Below are positions 52,011 to 63,136 of a DNA stretch of 64,000 nt, one piece after another. Position numbers and translations under genes: made by a program. This DNA comes from Saccharomycopsis fibuligera x Saccharomycopsis cf. fibuligera (lineage: Eukaryota > Ascomycota > Saccharomycetes > Ascoideales > Saccharomycopsidaceae): assembly GCA_001936135.1 (NCBI GenBank), contig CP012820.1:2315028-2379027 (forward strand), given 5' to 3'. The notes under the pieces were generated by a model, which saw only the letters and a program-made list of their open reading frames with translations, ran no database searches and was not told where the DNA came from. The first letter of the stretch is position 1. Each line of letters begins with the position of its first letter.

Positions 52011-52345
52011 ATTTATCAGTCAAGCTTGAACTGTAGCAGCTTAAAAGGTTAGTTATAGACCTACTTGTAAATCATTTCACATATAATTGTACGCGTTTTT
52101 AATTATGTTTCTATAAATGATACTGTTTTTTTTTGTTTATTTGTTGTTTCTAAGAATTTTCTTGTTTTTTTGGCAAGTAATTAAGTTGTTTTACAAATGA
52201 TAGGGCAGCACCAAAGTTCAATAAAACACTGTGAATTGGTGATAATATTCAAAGGTGCAGCCCATCAAAGAATAATCAAAAACTAAAGGTGTGCATTTAT
52301 CTTTTTATTGATAGCAAATCCGTGAATATAGAACCAACAACTATT
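52011..52345. terminator. Convergent 3' spacer between HIS4 and glutaredoxin
   Basis: 335 AT-rich bases with T runs (about 52125-52170). Both genes must end transcription here. No other element seen. Confidence 0.5.
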
Positions 52346-52884
<539 letters not shown>

Positions 52885-53772
52885 TCAGCAGAGTGAGGAA
52901 AGCAGATGTATATATATGAGATAATGATGGCGATTAGTCAGCTGGAAGCGGCTGGACTGGATGAGGGTCTCATCATGATTCACTTGCTGAGCGTAGAGCA
53001 ACTCCGTATGGCAGACTGTGGCGCCCGAGAACGATGACAAGTTGATAGTTTTATCATATTACCCGGGGTATATTTCTCAATAGATTGTCGGGTATTGTCA
53101 TATGGCTACAATTCTTGAGGCGCAATATTCCTTTCACGTGCCTCTTTGGAGCCCAGAGTCACAGAACTACTATCTAACCTCTGTGACCGTCAAGAGCCTT
53201 TTGGTGAGTTATTAAAACTCTTAGTATTTCTCAACATGTTAAACCAAGTTGTGCGTTGATGAAACTCAGTAACCGTTGTAGTACTGCCGTTGCTTGTAAG
53301 AATAGTTAATGAAGCCAGGTCCCGCCGTTAAACCTCCAAGTATGATGCCAAAGGAGAGCTTTATATTATTATATAATGATGGTAGGACAGGCAAAATTTA
53401 CTGATAAAACAAATATTACAATTGTGACTGGGGATATTACTTGGGATTCTATTCTATATCAATAAGTGAGCTAAATTTTTATAGATCTCTTTTTTTTATT
53501 TCTTATTTCTTCGTCTTATTTTTTCAATGTTTCAAAATTAACTTTAGATTGGTTTTTTACTATATATACTTTATCCAGACATCAACATAAACTTAATAGA
53601 TCTTACAAACATACAGGAAACTACTTTTTATTTAAAATTTTAAACATATGAACTCTGTTGATTTTCTGTTTATTTTCTATTTATTTTCTGTTTATTTTCT
53701 GTTTATTTTTTCTAAGAAACTGTAAACTGAATGTAACACAAAAAATTTTATTCAATCTGTGCTCCATGAAGC
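52885..53772. other. Spacer between glutaredoxin promoter and GH51 3' end
   Basis: 888 bases. The left ~350 bases are the glutaredoxin promoter (TATATATA near 52910). The right part is very AT-rich 3' sequence with an 11-bp tandem repeat (53661-53711). No gene supported. Confidence 0.6.
53661..53711. repeat. 11-bp tandem repeat (ATTTTCTGTTT-like), about 4.5 copies
   Basis: Consecutive ATTTTCTGTTT units, with one ATTTTCTATTT variant, lie ~60 bases beyond the GH51 stop codon, in its presumed 3' UTR or terminator. Confidence 0.85.
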
Positions 53773-55326
53773 TCAAGCATAGGTGACTTGCAAAAAGGTG
53801 AAAGAATGCTTTTTAAAAAATATTTCCACATTGTTGTTTTCATCTTGTTCAAAGTCCAAATCAGTTTCTGTTAAAGCAATGTTCTCTTTGTTTTCAATAG
53901 TATTGTAGGCAAACACATTGTCATTGTATAAATGCCACTGGTAAATTTTTCTCACTTTACTGGGAAATGCAACCTTGGCGAAAGCATCTTCATTTTCATC
54001 TCGATTGACTACCGCAATGTAAGTTTTTGAATCTTTATCATTTTGAACAGCACTAGCATCAAGCAAAGGTACTCGCAAATTTCCCTGAATCCAGGTGTAG
54101 CTTCCATCGTTGTTACCTGTTTCTCCAGTGTATAAGGTACTATCAACGTGCAAATTCAAAGAGTAACCATTTCTCATATACTTGCTGAACAACTGAAGTG
54201 GATAGTAAATGGTTTGCAAAAACAAATCAGATTTACTCGTTACAATAGGGGCAATTGCATTGACGAGCTGAGCCAAGTTACACATTGCCAATGTTTCTGC
54301 TTGTCTAACAAAGACATTTAACCATGAAGCAACCGCAAGTGCATCACTAAGTGTATATTGCTCTTCAAGGCCTTTAGAAGCACCAGCCCTGGCAGGATCC
54401 CAAACATTCCATTCGTCAAAACAGATCTTTACTTTCTCTTTACCATTATCAAGGGCAGAATGTTGAATGGTTGCCAAGTCAATAAGATTTTTGGTGATTT
54501 GGATTGCAGCTTCAGCAGCAGCAGGAGCAGTAACGTTCTTAATATAGCTATCGCTTGCGGTGTAAATATGGATGGAATGAAGATCAACCCTATTAATGAG
54601 TTGATCCAATACATGATAGTCCCAGCTATCAACCCCTGTTTTTCCACAAGAAACTAACACAACATTTGGGTCCAAAAGCTTAATAGCTTTACCCCACTGA
54701 TCAGCATTTTTTGCATAGTCTTCTGCAGTCTGTTGGCCCACTTGCCAATCACCCCAAACTTCATTTCCAAGCCCCCAGTACTTGACATTATATGGCTCTG
54801 GATGTCCGTTAGCTCTGCGGAGGTTTGCGTAGTAAGTGTTAGCATTAGAGTTGCAATACTCTACCCAGGCTAAGGCTTCATCTAATGTGCCAGTGCCCAT
54901 ATTCAAGCAAATATAAGGTTCAATTTTTTGGTATCTGCACCATTCAATAAATTCATCAGTTCCAAACAAATTACTCTCTTCGCCACTCCAAGCAAGCTCT
55001 GGACGACGTGGACGATTTTCTCTTGGGCCAATACCGTCTTGCCAATGGTACGAGGAGACATAATTACCGCCTGGCCATCTAACCACTGGAACATTTAGAT
55101 CCTGAATTGCTTTGGAAACATCGATGCGAAAACCATGTTCATTGACAGGAGCTGAAGGCGGTTTAGCATAGTCAACTATACCTCCATAAATAACGCGGCC
55201 CAAATGTTCAAGAAAACTGGAATAAATGTTAGGATTGATGGGTGCGAGTTTGCGGCGAGGATCAACGACGATGCGCGACTGATGGAGTGATTCTACCTCT
55301 CTGATAGTTTGATTGTAAGATGTCAT
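53773..55326 (-). CDS. Intracellular GH51 alpha-L-arabinofuranosidase
   Basis: A 517-residue retaining alpha-L-arabinofuranosidase of glycoside hydrolase family 51, releasing L-arabinose from arabino-oligosaccharides. Residues 1-375 contain the TIM barrel: FLEHLGRVIYGGIVD at the start, VVRWPGGNYVSSYHWQDGIGP, KYWGLGNEVWGDWQVG with acid/base E189, and KICFDEWNVW with nucleophile E305. The rest forms the usual C-terminal beta-sandwich. There is no signal peptide, so the enzyme is probably cytosolic and needs imported oligosaccharides, as in bacterial-type GH51 enzymes. It is divergently transcribed from a sugar porter 335 bases away, which fits an arabinose-uptake and hydrolysis pair. GH51 genes are patchy in budding yeasts; horizontal origin is possible but not shown by the sequence alone. 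Confidence 0.93.
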   Translation of the reverse strand: MTSYNQTIREVESLHQSRIVVDPRRKLAPINPNIYSSFLEHLGRVIYGGIVDYAKPPSAPVNEHGFRIDVSKAIQDLNVPVVRWPGGNYVSSYHWQDGIGPRENRPRRPELAWSGEESNLFGTDEFIEWCRYQKIEPYICLNMGTGTLDEALAWVEYCNSNANTYYANLRRANGHPEPYNVKYWGLGNEVWGDWQVGQQTAEDYAKNADQWGKAIKLLDPNVVLVSCGKTGVDSWDYHVLDQLINRVDLHSIHIYTASDSYIKNVTAPAAAEAAIQITKNLIDLATIQHSALDNGKEKVKICFDEWNVWDPARAGASKGLEEQYTLSDALAVASWLNVFVRQAETLAMCNLAQLVNAIAPIVTSKSDLFLQTIYYPLQLFSKYMRNGYSLNLHVDSTLYTGETGNNDGSYTWIQGNLRVPLLDASAVQNDKDSKTYIAVVNRDENEDAFAKVAFPSKVRKIYQWHLYNDNVFAYNTIENKENIALTETDLDFEQDENNNVEIFFKKHSFTFLQVTYA

Positions 55327-55661
55327 TTTTTTTCAAAAGCAATGAATGACACAGGGTGCTTTTTTAGTGTGTTTTTTGTTGGAAAGTGGATAAAAAAAAG
55401 ATGGGGAGGTGTAGTCTATTATATATACTGGCGAAATGTTTATGGCCCAGATGCAGCTATTGTCTCCTCGGAGCATTGTCCTGCATGTGCCGATGGCCCC
55501 GCATTTTGTCACACGCGCCTTCCAACATCTGATACCTATATATAATCACTCACCCGATATATCAGCGGATTACTTTAATCTCTTCATATGATTTTTTTTT
55601 CCAATTTGTTTCATTTCTCTTTGTTCATACAACTTTTGTATTGATTTATTGTCAGCTCAAG
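55327..55661. promoter_or_regulatory. Shared divergent promoter of GH51 and sugar porter
   Basis: 335 bases between the two starts. It contains TATATA (about 55419 and 55538), CTCCTCGGAG (55464-55473) and CCG-N9-CGG (55554-55568), which are candidate Zn2Cys6 regulator half-sites. The close head-to-head layout suggests co-regulation by an inducing sugar. Confidence 0.6.
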
Positions 55662-57176
55662 ATGGCCATGAACCCAAAATTATATCAGTTTCTTGTGTGC
55701 TGCTTCGCCGCAATTGGCAGTTTTGCTTATGGTTACGACTTGTCCGTGATCGCCCAAGTCATCGCTTCTGAAACTTTTGTTGAGAGATTCAAGCCTACAA
55801 CGAATGAGAATGGAGCAGTGGTATCATTATTTACAGGTGGTGCATTTTTTGGTGCATTCGCTGCTGGGCTTATTTCTGACCAGGTAGGGAGAAAGTACAC
55901 CATCAGTATTGCCTGTGTCATCTTTATTTTTGGTGGGTGTCTTCAAGCTGGTTGTACCAAATTGGGCATGCTTTTGGGCGGCCGTTTTATTGCTGGTATT
56001 GCTGTGGGCATTCTTTTAATGATTATTCCCATTTTTCAAGCTGAGCTCTGTCACCCTTCAATTAGAGGTACTGTTACTGCATTGCAACAGTTCTTTTTGG
56101 GTATTGGAGCCTTGTGCTCTTCGTGGATTGCATATGGTTGTTACTCCGGATTAGCCGGTAGTGAAAACCAATTTAGGGTGCCCTTAGGTCTTCAGGTTGT
56201 GCCTATTGGGTTTTTACTTTTTGCTACTCATTTTCTTCCTGAATCTCCCCGTTGGCTTGTGGCTAAAAATAAACGAGAGTTAGCTTTGGAAACTCTTGCT
56301 AAGTTGCATTCTCATGGTAATTGTGACGACCCTGGGATGGTCGCCCAGTTTGATCAAATTGTTGCCGAAGTTGAATATGAAAAAACTATACCTAAGGCTG
56401 GATGGTTCAGTTTGTTTAGTACAAAGGACAGGGCTAGACGGATTTTAATTTGTGTTGCATTACAAGCATCTGTCCAATTGACTGGCGTTTCTGCCATTCA
56501 GTACTACTCACCTACAATTTTTTCGAACATTGGACTTAGCACTGGTCAAAGCTTGCTATACCAGTCTATCAATTCCATAATTGCCCTCCTTGCTCAGGCA
56601 CTTTGTATTGCCACTATTGACGTCACTGGACGTAGATGGGTGTTAATTAGTTGCAATGCTCTTTGTGGGCTCATGTTTATGGTTGGATTAATATTGTTAG
56701 CAAAGTTTCCTGCTGAGAAGACCACTAACCGTAGTGCTCAGATTGGGTTTATTGCTAGTACCTGGATTTACAATTTTATTTTTAGCTATGGGGTAGGCCC
56801 ACTTTCTTGGATCATTCCATCAGAGAGTTTTAATTTGGCTATTAGATCTAAGGGGGTCGCTTTGGCAACTATGATGTCTTTTGCTTTTAATACAATGATT
56901 GGTCAAATAACTGATAAAGCAATGCAGGAAGTTAAATGGAAGTATTACTATTTATTTTTATTTTGTGGTTTATCAAATGCTATCTTCTTTTGGTCGTTTT
57001 TACCAGAAACCAGAAAGATACCATTAGAAAGTATGGATGAGTACTGGAACGAGGCACCATATTTTATTCCTGGATGGAAACCAAGTAAAAATTATACCAA
57101 GGATTTGGAAGAAAAGACCGAAGAAATCGAATTCAAGAGAGAGTTTGAGCATAAAGAACTGATAAAAGCTATTTAA
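55662..57176 (+). CDS. Sugar-porter MFS transporter, putative arabinose/oligosaccharide permease
   Basis: A 504-residue, 12-TM member of the sugar porter family. Motifs: GYDLSVI in TM1, QVGRKYT (loop 2-3), GRFIAGIAVGILLMIIPIFQAE, PESPRWL (193-199), QLTGVSAIQYYSPTIF (272-287), WIIPSESF, and LPETRKIPLESMDEYW after TM12. The usual PAE of the loop is PSE here. ATG 55662 is the first in-frame ATG (MAMNPKL); the frame runs upstream to 55641 only through non-ATG codons. The head-to-head position with the GH51 gene suggests it imports L-arabinose or arabino-oligosaccharides with protons; the substrate is inferred from context only. Confidence 0.88.
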   Translation: MAMNPKLYQFLVCCFAAIGSFAYGYDLSVIAQVIASETFVERFKPTTNENGAVVSLFTGGAFFGAFAAGLISDQVGRKYTISIACVIFIFGGCLQAGCTKLGMLLGGRFIAGIAVGILLMIIPIFQAELCHPSIRGTVTALQQFFLGIGALCSSWIAYGCYSGLAGSENQFRVPLGLQVVPIGFLLFATHFLPESPRWLVAKNKRELALETLAKLHSHGNCDDPGMVAQFDQIVAEVEYEKTIPKAGWFSLFSTKDRARRILICVALQASVQLTGVSAIQYYSPTIFSNIGLSTGQSLLYQSINSIIALLAQALCIATIDVTGRRWVLISCNALCGLMFMVGLILLAKFPAEKTTNRSAQIGFIASTWIYNFIFSYGVGPLSWIIPSESFNLAIRSKGVALATMMSFAFNTMIGQITDKAMQEVKWKYYYLFLFCGLSNAIFFWSFLPETRKIPLESMDEYWNEAPYFIPGWKPSKNYTKDLEEKTEEIEFKREFEHKELIKAI

Positions 57177-57371
57177 TACGCCTCGTCTATTTTAGCTTTT
57201 TTATTTTCCTTTCGTCTATTTAATGAATTACGTCTCCGCTCCCTGTGCCATTACAACTTAGACAAAAAAATAAAACTTTATCTACATGCTGCAAGCTTTT
57301 ATAAAAAGTTTACCTGAAACATTAAAATAGAATTAAAAATACTAAAAATCAGCTAACCAACTTCACTTCAA
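57177..57371. terminator. Convergent 3' spacer between sugar porter and RTA1-like gene
   Basis: 195 AT-rich bases with A runs (about 57265-57275 and 57330-57350). Both genes end here. Confidence 0.45.
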
Positions 57372-58316
57372 CTAAAGCTCCTCTTCGTTTATGTTGACCT
57401 TTTCAAATTCTTTGACAATGAAGGCCTCACTTTCAATTTGGAGTGGCACACGAACCAAAATGGACGAACAAAAACAAACCACTCCCAAAAACACGGGCAA
57501 AGCGTCAAAAACATAAAGGAAAACTTCATGTCTATTAATATAGCCACCAATACCTTGAATATATTCCACAAGCCTGACAACGGTTCTAATCAGAACCATT
57601 GATTCACAAGCAAGCAAAAGAAAAAAACAAAGTTTCCATGGAGCTCTTATTGTTGGGTGTGAATCACCTTTCATAGAGGTCGTGACTCTCAATATAGTCA
57701 AAGCCAAGCCAGCATAACATACGAGTTGAACGGCTAAACCAGCAATAACAAGGTGAAGATAGTTATCATAGTTGTTGTTGTGGGAAATTCTGGAGATACC
57801 AATAGTTTGAAGAATAGAACCCAAAATATTGCAGCAGACGATGATGCGTCTAAATCTTTGAGGAGAAAATGGTAAAAGGTGTTGGTAGCCCAAAGTGCGA
57901 ACAAGCTTTTGAAACAAGAACAACACAATAATGAATTCAAAAATAGGACCAATCAAAAATAAAACAGATTGAGCAATATAGATGTTAGTCAAGTTAGAAT
58001 TTGATTTGATGAGTGCTGCTCTAAGAGCGTAACCCACACCTTCAGTGAGACAAGCAATGACAATCATGTAGTATTTGTACGTGATACCAATCAAGTTTTT
58101 CTTATGAGCTTTTTGGAGAGTGATTATAGCAACATTAGAGTCAAATTCATCGCTTCGGATTTGGACTGTTCTGATAAATGTTTTGTGAACTGAGCCAAAA
58201 AAATAAAGGATTTCTGTAAGAGTAACAATGGCACTGACAAAGAACAAAGCAGAAAAAATACCAGCAGCTACAACGCTGGGAGTGTATCTCTGAGAGAAGA
58301 TATGTAAATTGGCCAT
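57372..58316 (-). CDS. RTA1-family seven-TM lipid-translocating protein
   Basis: A 314-residue polytopic protein of the RTA1-like family (Rta1, Rsb1, Pug1), plasma-membrane proteins linked to sphingoid-base export, sterol-drug or 7-aminocholesterol resistance and porphyrin transport. Seven hydrophobic segments can be traced. The family blocks are recognisable: EGVGYALRAALI in TM3, QSVLFLIGPIFEFIIVLFLFQKL, VIAGLAVQLVCYAG, and the diagnostic LIRTVVRLVEYIQG...GYINRHEVFLYVFDALPVFL near 242-282. The C-terminus is short and acidic (VNINEEEL). The frame begins with a non-ATG codon at 58322; ATG 58316 (MANLHIF) is the start. It is convergent with the sugar porter. RTA1-family genes are often located near chromosome ends, consistent with the gene-poor flank. 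Confidence 0.87.
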   Translation of the reverse strand: MANLHIFSQRYTPSVVAAGIFSALFFVSAIVTLTEILYFFGSVHKTFIRTVQIRSDEFDSNVAIITLQKAHKKNLIGITYKYYMIVIACLTEGVGYALRAALIKSNSNLTNIYIAQSVLFLIGPIFEFIIVLFLFQKLVRTLGYQHLLPFSPQRFRRIIVCCNILGSILQTIGISRISHNNNYDNYLHLVIAGLAVQLVCYAGLALTILRVTTSMKGDSHPTIRAPWKLCFFLLLACESMVLIRTVVRLVEYIQGIGGYINRHEVFLYVFDALPVFLGVVCFCSSILVRVPLQIESEAFIVKEFEKVNINEEEL

Positions 58317-58411
58317 TGGCAATGATTGGTAACAGTTAATGCAAGTTTTAAAAGAAAAGAGGTTAACGTATCATGGTTTTGATTGTTAAGCTTAGATCCA
58401 ACTGGTAAAAA

Positions 58412-58696
58412 TTAGAAACTTGGCAACGCACCATGGTCATTGGTGCCAATATATAGTTCGGCAAACCGTTTCTTAGTTTTTCTTGGAGATCTCTGCATTA
58501 GCATAACAGGCCCAATTCTTTGGAGACAATAATCTTTGTAAACCCTAGATACAGAAGTGGTACTACTCCTATTATCGTGTCTACGGAAAGTAACACTCAT
58601 CGCGTATTTGGCGTATTCCTCGTGGTCAGTGGGACTGTCTGTCGGATCTGGCCTTCTAAGCGCAGCCTGCACTTGAAACAAATATGCCTTACACAC
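58412..58696 (-). pseudogene. Small uncertain reading frame, possibly a decayed gene
   Basis: A 94-codon minus-strand frame whose likely conserved part begins at the internal ATG of MSVTFRRHDNRSS and runs through SRVYKDYCLQRIG to GALPSF. Just upstream in another frame, the complement reads KCVRHICFKCRLRLEG, ending at a TGA overlapping that ATG. Two adjacent frames with protein-like composition suggest a frameshifted remnant, perhaps of a small basic mitochondrial-type protein, but I recognise no family. A chance frame is the alternative. Confidence 0.3.
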
Positions 58697-59320
58697 TTAG
58701 CCACAATTCGATCCAGAAAAAATTTTAACTTTTTGGCCCAAATACAAAAACTTTCTTATTTTGTTGAAGTAAAAATTGTTTTACTCCTGGTCTAAATCTG
58801 TCGGCGTAATATGCCAATCAGGGATATTACCCCCGATTGATGCGACCGACTATACTTTCTGGATCGTAAATGTGTAGTAAAAAAAAAGATCCCAATCCGC
58901 CGCAGTCATTAAAATTTTACACATTTGGATAGTCCGCCAAAAACATGGCCGCTTTTAGGACAAAGGCCGGGGCTTGCTTGGGCCGCAGCCAGGCCCGCTA
59001 TTTCCATCCACAGCTATGCTATCGAGCTGATTCTCCTACACAAACGCAGAGCTTTTGTTTTAATTGCAACAACGACTGCATTCTGACTTTGCGATTAGTG
59101 GTTTTTTGAATTGGTATTTTGCAGCCTTGTTGAACTCTTTGGTTTCAACAAGCTATAATACCTAACCTTTATACAGTTTATTGTTATTGCCTGATACAGA
59201 TATTGCCCTGAATATTTATTAGTAGCTGCTAATCTATGGGATTATTAATTAGGCCTTACTGAAAATTGAAGATAAACGAACAAGAAAGAGCAGGTCTATT
59301 AAGTGGGAAATGGCTCCTTT
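58697..59320. other. Gene-free spacer before the terminal repeats
   Basis: About 620 bases with no supported gene. A GC-richer segment lies at about 58940-59040; the rest is AT-rich. Confidence 0.5.
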
Positions 59321-59832
59321 ACTTGCCCGCTTTGGCCCCCAACCGCACTTTTCACATACTATCCCCCCAACCGCCTCCTCACCAAAATCCCTCTTTACTA
59401 TGGGTTCCGCCAATCCACCGCTACGTGGTCCCCCGAACCACCTCGTCCAGCCTGCCTGCCCTATATACACATCTAAATCTGCTAAGTAGCCTGTAGTGTG
59501 TTCTCTAGTTTCAATCTACGCCATCCATAGTATTTGTTCTGGCTTTTTCCACCATTTTCTCGCCCATCCCCTTCCTCGGTCATCCTACTTGCCCGCTTTG
59601 GCCCCCAACCGCACTTTTCACATACTATCCCCCCAACCGCCTCCTCGCCAAAATCCCTCTTTACTATGGGTTCCGCCAATCCACCGCTATCTGGTCCCCC
59701 GAACCACCTCACCCAGCTTTTTGCCCTGCTAACTAGCCTGTAATTTGCTATATAATCTAGTTCTACGCCATCCATAGTATTTGTTCTGGCTTTTTCCACC
59801 ATTTTCTCGCCCATCCCTTCCTCGGTCATCCT
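59321..59832. repeat. Tandem ~250-266 bp GC-rich repeat, two copies
   Basis: Copy 1 (59321-59586) and copy 2 (59587-59832) both begin ACTTGCCCGCTTTGGCCCCC and end CTTCCTCGGTCATCCT, with ~19 bases of indel and scattered changes; the first ~120 and last ~60 bases are nearly identical. A weakly similar fragment (GTGGCATTGGCCCCGAACC...) follows at 59833. The top strand is pyrimidine-rich. Frames on both strands through it are repeat artefacts. It is possibly a subtelomeric repeat or a remnant of a mobile element. Confidence 0.88.
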
Positions 59833-62415
59833 GTGGCATTGGCCCCGAACCAAATTTTCCCTTACTTGTCGCCAAACCAAAATTCCGTGATTTTCCCTGT
59901 TTTGTACTAGTCGCGCCGAACCGCATGTTTTCTCGGCGCTCAACCGGATTCTCTCCATGCAGGATCTTCTCCCTCAGTTTCCCTATTCATCCACTTGCAG
60001 ATTTCATACATAATCTGGTATTTAGTTTTCCTTTGTTGTATAGCTGTTTGCGCTGTGTCGCGGCCTACTGGCTTCTTGTGTCTTCTGGTGGACTGTCCTC
60101 TATATAAAGTATAAATATTCTTCAAGTGGCCACTAGCTGTACTTCGTGGGCCCAGTAAACAATCTGTCCTTGAACAATTGGTCGTTGTTTTCATCTTGGT
60201 TACACAGAAAACCTCATACCAAAACACCAAACCAACATTAGTTTTGCAGTATGTTGTCTAATTGTGAATTATTTAGTTCCTGATTGACTGTTTTTTCTGT
60301 CAAGATGTAGTCTCAATTGTCATGCGGCTGCCAGAAAATGCATGTGGACTGTTCTTACATAGTGTATTCATATGTATTGCTTTTCTCTTGTACATACCGG
60401 GGGAACAATGTATCTATGCTCTACAAGATGTCACATAATGATGCACCGAATGAATAACAACGCCAGAACCGGTCTGTGGAAAAGGATAACTATGTTTGAG
60501 AGCACATACATATTTGCCGGTGGTTCATATATTAGTTGAATTGCTAGACTTTGATGTCAGTTGGATGATTGTAAGTAGCGCATTGTCAGATAAAGCAGTT
60601 CAAGCAGAGGCTGGAGCATGGGCAAACTTTGTCTGTGTTCTTCTGGTTTTTTGTTGGAGTCAAGTGTTTCGCAATAAACGGTTGGTTTAGATGATGGCAC
60701 TGCTGGTTGGCATATTTTGCGATATTTGAGTTTCATTTGTATGAAAGAAGTAGCTGAAGAATCGGCTGAGAAAGTGCCAAGATACTATAGATAGCACAGT
60801 AGGATATGTGAAAAAGATAAAATTAAAAAGCACCGGACTAAGATTGGGTTGTAGCACAGAGGAGGCTAAAAAACGTATACTATGGCTTAACTCGTGTGCA
60901 GTGTTGTTTCTGTGCTTTGGGCGTAGGCAACTACTCATTGATATCGGTGATCTTCTCTGCATACTGTTTAGTGGGCAGCTCGTATCAGCTAATCTAGAAA
61001 AAGTAGTGGCAGCAGCTTTAGATGTGGCAAGAAGACAAACAAGGCGATCGGAGGATCAAAGACAGAATACAAGGACAATAAACAATGCAATATACAGCTG
61101 ATGTGGTAGTTATAAGAGGCACATATGTGTTGCGTGTTGGGACGGTAGTAGGCGCTGGATTGGTTTTGTATAAAGTCAAAGATGGGATATTCTAAATGGG
61201 TGATGGAAGGTGACGAAGGGTGACGGTTTTGTTATCGGCGTTGTTTTGTACATTGCTGTGGAGGCAGATCAGCAGAGCTAGAGAAAATAGTACAGATGCA
61301 GTTTGATATTGCTTATTTGGATATCGCAGTAGCAGAAATAGCAAGTGCTAGTTAGTGGGGTGCATCGTGCTTGAATGACACAATGCATCTCAGCTTCCCG
61401 AGAGTAGCTCAAACGAGACAAGAAGGCGAAAAAAAACATTGCTTTACACTCAAGTAATTTTTGCAATTGCTATAAACAGTAAATGATAACAGGTGAAACG
61501 ATTAAGATAATAATACGTCAAAGTATGCGTAGATATTAGCAAGCTAAACGGTCAAAAAAAAACAATAAAAAAAAAAAAAAAAAACTTTTTAGCAGAATGT
61601 GCTAGAGTAGTATACTTCTTGGAGGAGCTGTTATGGTCGGGCACACAATGGTGAAATAAAAATGCATGGCACTCACTGCTTGTAATATTTGAAGAGCATA
61701 ATTTAGCAGGCAAGTCGGAGGCTGTCAAATTATCAGAGATTTGAGCTGCTACAACGGATGTTTGAGGGTGGTGAGTGACACACACAGAGAGAGATAGAGC
61801 TAGGAGGCTGGATTGCATTATGCATGTCGGGAAGATCATGGATAGAACATGGGGAAGAAAAACGAGGTAGTATGCAGCTAATATGGTGGGAATGCGGGCA
61901 CAGACAAAGGTAGTGAACAGGAGCAAAATAACATGATGAGCTTTACTTTAGTAACATATAACACGGGTGTAAAAATAAAATAAAGTTAAATAATCTCAAT
62001 ATAAAAACAAAGCAAAGGGTCAGAAGTGTGGATCAAGGTCAAGCACTCAAAAATGAAAAACAATCACGATACTGCAGGTGGGACGGATCGTGGTGAACAA
62101 GTACTGAAAGGACGCACAGGAGGTATAAAAGGATGGGTGCTGTAAAGAAAGGGGAAGTTATTGTAACAGACTAAAATGATATGTGGCAAGGGGGCAGAAG
62201 TAGTAATTGCATCGAGCACGCAAAAGGTAATTAATAAAGGGTTGTATACAATTGGAGATGGTCGGAATTGAGATTGGAGCAGGCAAGAGAGCGGTGTGAA
62301 GACAGATTCTGTGCAACGTCAATTAGTTAACACGCTTGTCGAGTAAGAAGCTATTAGAGTGATGGCTAGGGTGGGACAATTTATGGTTGCTGAGAAACAA
62401 TATATAATGAAAATG

Positions 62416-62446
<31 letters not shown>

Positions 62447-63136
62447 GGTAAATATCAAGCTGTCAAGGACAATGTCGATGACGAGAACACAAAAAAAGCA
62501 ACACACAAGCAGCGAATATATTGGCGGAGGTTAAGAATATGCGCTGAGAACAGGCAAGATCACAGAAGAAAAAACATAAAAACGATTGGAATATGGAAAG
62601 GAGACAGTTCAGGGTGAGAAAAAGGCAGCAGCTAGCGTATATATCGGCTAAGGGCAGGGTGTAAGAGTCGCTGGGGAGCAAGACAAGACAAAACGCGATG
62701 CGTTTATAGAGTTTCGGAAATCGGATAGATGAGAAAAAAAGCTATGAAGTGGAGCAAGAGCAGTGTTCAGGTAATAAGTTGAGAAAATATTTATGCTTGT
62801 CAGAAGCAAAGAGCATCAGCTGGAAAACAAGTGGGACAGTGCGGTGCAAGTTGTGTGGGGAAATAAGGAAGAAGTATAAAAAGAAAAACACGAGAGAATT
62901 AGTAAGAACAATACTGTAGCAGTAATATTAGTGCAGCAGTGATAATAGAGCAGAGAAAAAAGTGAAAAAAAAAAACAGTGATTTTATGTAAAGCTTTCAG
63001 AGAGTCAAAAAATAGGATGGAGCAAAGGCAAAGGGAAACAAACGGACGAGATGCAAATACAAAGGGAAGAGTACGAGCAGAATGTGGAGCTAACAGGCAG
63101 AAGTGGGTGTAAACAAAATAGGCAGAAATAGCTTGA
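59833..63136. other. Gene-free terminal region with compositional skew and decayed repeats
   Basis: No gene is supported over 3.3 kb. To ~60.25 kb the + strand is pyrimidine-rich; from ~60.7 kb onward it is strongly purine-rich. A unit containing a GTGG..GGCAG...CTAGARAAARTAGT...GCAGNTTTGAT pattern recurs at about 60935-61035 and 61225-61310, with a fainter version near 60545-60620. A tracts occur at about 61566-61584 and 62416-62445 (A30). Confidence 0.5.

Noticed and set aside
59482-59958. 158-codon minus-strand frame across the ~250 bp repeat
   Set aside because: The protein simply repeats because the DNA repeats; both strands are open and no domain is seen.
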